Position numbers and translations under genes: made by a program | The notes under the pieces: generated by a model | Seen by the model: the letters and a program-made list of their open reading frames with translations, nothing else | What the model was told of the DNA's origin: nothing | Database searches by the model: none | Shown here: positions 63,328 to 64,000 of the stretch, one piece after another | How the letters are laid out: each line of letters opens with the position of its first letter | How positions within the stretch are numbered: position 1 is the stretch's first letter | Assembly: GCF_905397435.1 (NCBI RefSeq) | Contig: NZ_CAJPVI010000006.1 | Location: forward strand, 1 to 64,000 | Origin: Cupriavidus numazuensis | GTDB taxonomy: Bacteria; Pseudomonadota; Gammaproteobacteria; Burkholderiales; Burkholderiaceae | Direction: 5' to 3' | Length of the DNA: 64,000 nucleotides

Positions 63328-64000
63328 TGTCCGCCATCGAATCGGTGATGCAAGAGCATCGCGTTTTCAACCCGCCCGAATCCTTCGTCCGGCAAGCCGC
63401 GATTCCAGGCATGGACGCCTACCGTGCGCTGTGCGCCGAGGCGGAGCGCGACTACGAGGGCTTCTGGGCCAGCCGTGCGCGCGATCTGCTGCACTGGAAC
63501 AAGCCCTTCACCAAGGTGCTGGACGAGAGCAATGCCCCGTTCTACAAGTGGTTCGAGGATGGTGAACTGAACGCCTCGTACAACTGCCTGGACCGCAACC
63601 TGCAAAACGGCAATGCCGACAAGACCGCGATCGTGTTCGAAGCGGACGACGGCACCGCCACGCGCGTGTCGTACCGCGACCTGCACGCCAAGGTCTGCCG
63701 CTTCGCCAATGGCCTGAAGGGACTTGGCATCAAGAAGGGCGATCGCGTGGTGATCTACATGCCGATGTCGGTCGAAGGCGTGGTGGCCATGCAGGCGTGT
63801 GCGCGTCTCGGCGCCACGCATTCTGTGGTGTTCGGCGGCTTCTCGGCCAAGTCGCTGCAGGAGCGGCTCGTCGACGTCGGCGCCGTGGCGCTGATCACCG
63901 CGGACGAGCAGATGCGCGGCGGCAAGGCGCTGCCGCTCAAGGCGATTGCCGACGATGCGCTGGCGCTCGGCGGCTGCGAGGCGGTGAAGGACGTCATCGT
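63328..64000 (+). CDS. acs: acetyl-CoA synthetase (partial, cut at window edge)
   Basis: The first 224 residues of an acetate--CoA ligase (AMP-forming), which activates acetate to acetyl-CoA. The N-terminal segment [41 protein letters not shown] is the ACAS_N block, followed by the start of the adenylate-forming domain ([40 protein letters not shown]). The gene is open at the window end. A GGAG ribosome binding site precedes the ATG. The active-site Lys and the P-loop lie outside the window. Confidence 0.95.

Overview
The window is a GC-rich bacterial chromosome segment with the gene order and protein types of a Burkholderiales betaproteobacterium, most like Cupriavidus or the neighbouring genus Ralstonia. 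The pointers are the core block rpmF-plsX-fabHDG-acpP-fabF-rpoE-rseAB-degP-lepA-lepB-rnc-era-recO-pdxJ-acpS-nagZ, an arginine-type EF-P paired with its rhamnosyltransferase EarP, rne-moaA-mobA-moeA, and hemP with tonB-exbB-exbD. The genus call is inference from recalled gene order; no search was run. No phage, insertion sequence, integrase or CRISPR array was seen. Most of the window is chromosomal core.

Layout. 1-665 has no credible gene but carries paired inverted repeats. 666-2868 encodes a TorF-type porin, a small unknown ORF and a DapA-family protein. 2944-4777 holds tRNA-Asn, an FNR-type reductase and ferredoxin FdxA. 5102-11755 holds a small secreted protein, pncB, an orphan lutC, a sodium:proton antiporter, a hydroxyacid dehydrogenase and rmuC. 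11797-18577 is on the minus strand: a small membrane protein, moeA, mobA, moaA and rne, the last with a long hairpin-rich leader. 19344-24108 holds rluC-HAD-Rieske-sppA, then a convergent RsmI-like methylase and maf.

24265-44170 is one long plus-strand run: yceD-rpmF, the fatty-acid synthesis genes, the sigma-E module (rpoE-rseA-rseB-degP, no rseC), lepA-lepB, rnc-era-recO, pdxJ-acpS and nagZ. Two strong stem-loops lie between acpP and fabF, and a G-run tract precedes lepA.

44266-51885 holds efp and earP (minus), uvrC and pgsA (plus), two identical tRNA-Gly genes, tRNA-Cys, a divergent LysR/YeiH pair and tRNA-Leu. 52083-56167 is the most accessory-looking part: a Tyr/Pro-rich secreted protein, a secreted protein made of 12-residue repeats, a GlcG/HbpS-like protein, and an iron/heme module of hemP and tonB-exbB-exbD with two Fur-box-like sites. 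A 21-codon ORF with a good ribosome binding site sits just upstream of tonB. 56479-64000 holds a tandem AAA ATPase, murI, a REP-like repeat, class I fumarase, a UPF0114 membrane protein, an EamA transporter and the 5' part of acs, cut by the window edge.

No clearly new multi-gene system is visible. The best leads are small or regulatory: the repeat protein, the tonB-leader peptide, the rne leader, the acpP-fabF stem-loops and the tandem AAA ATPase.
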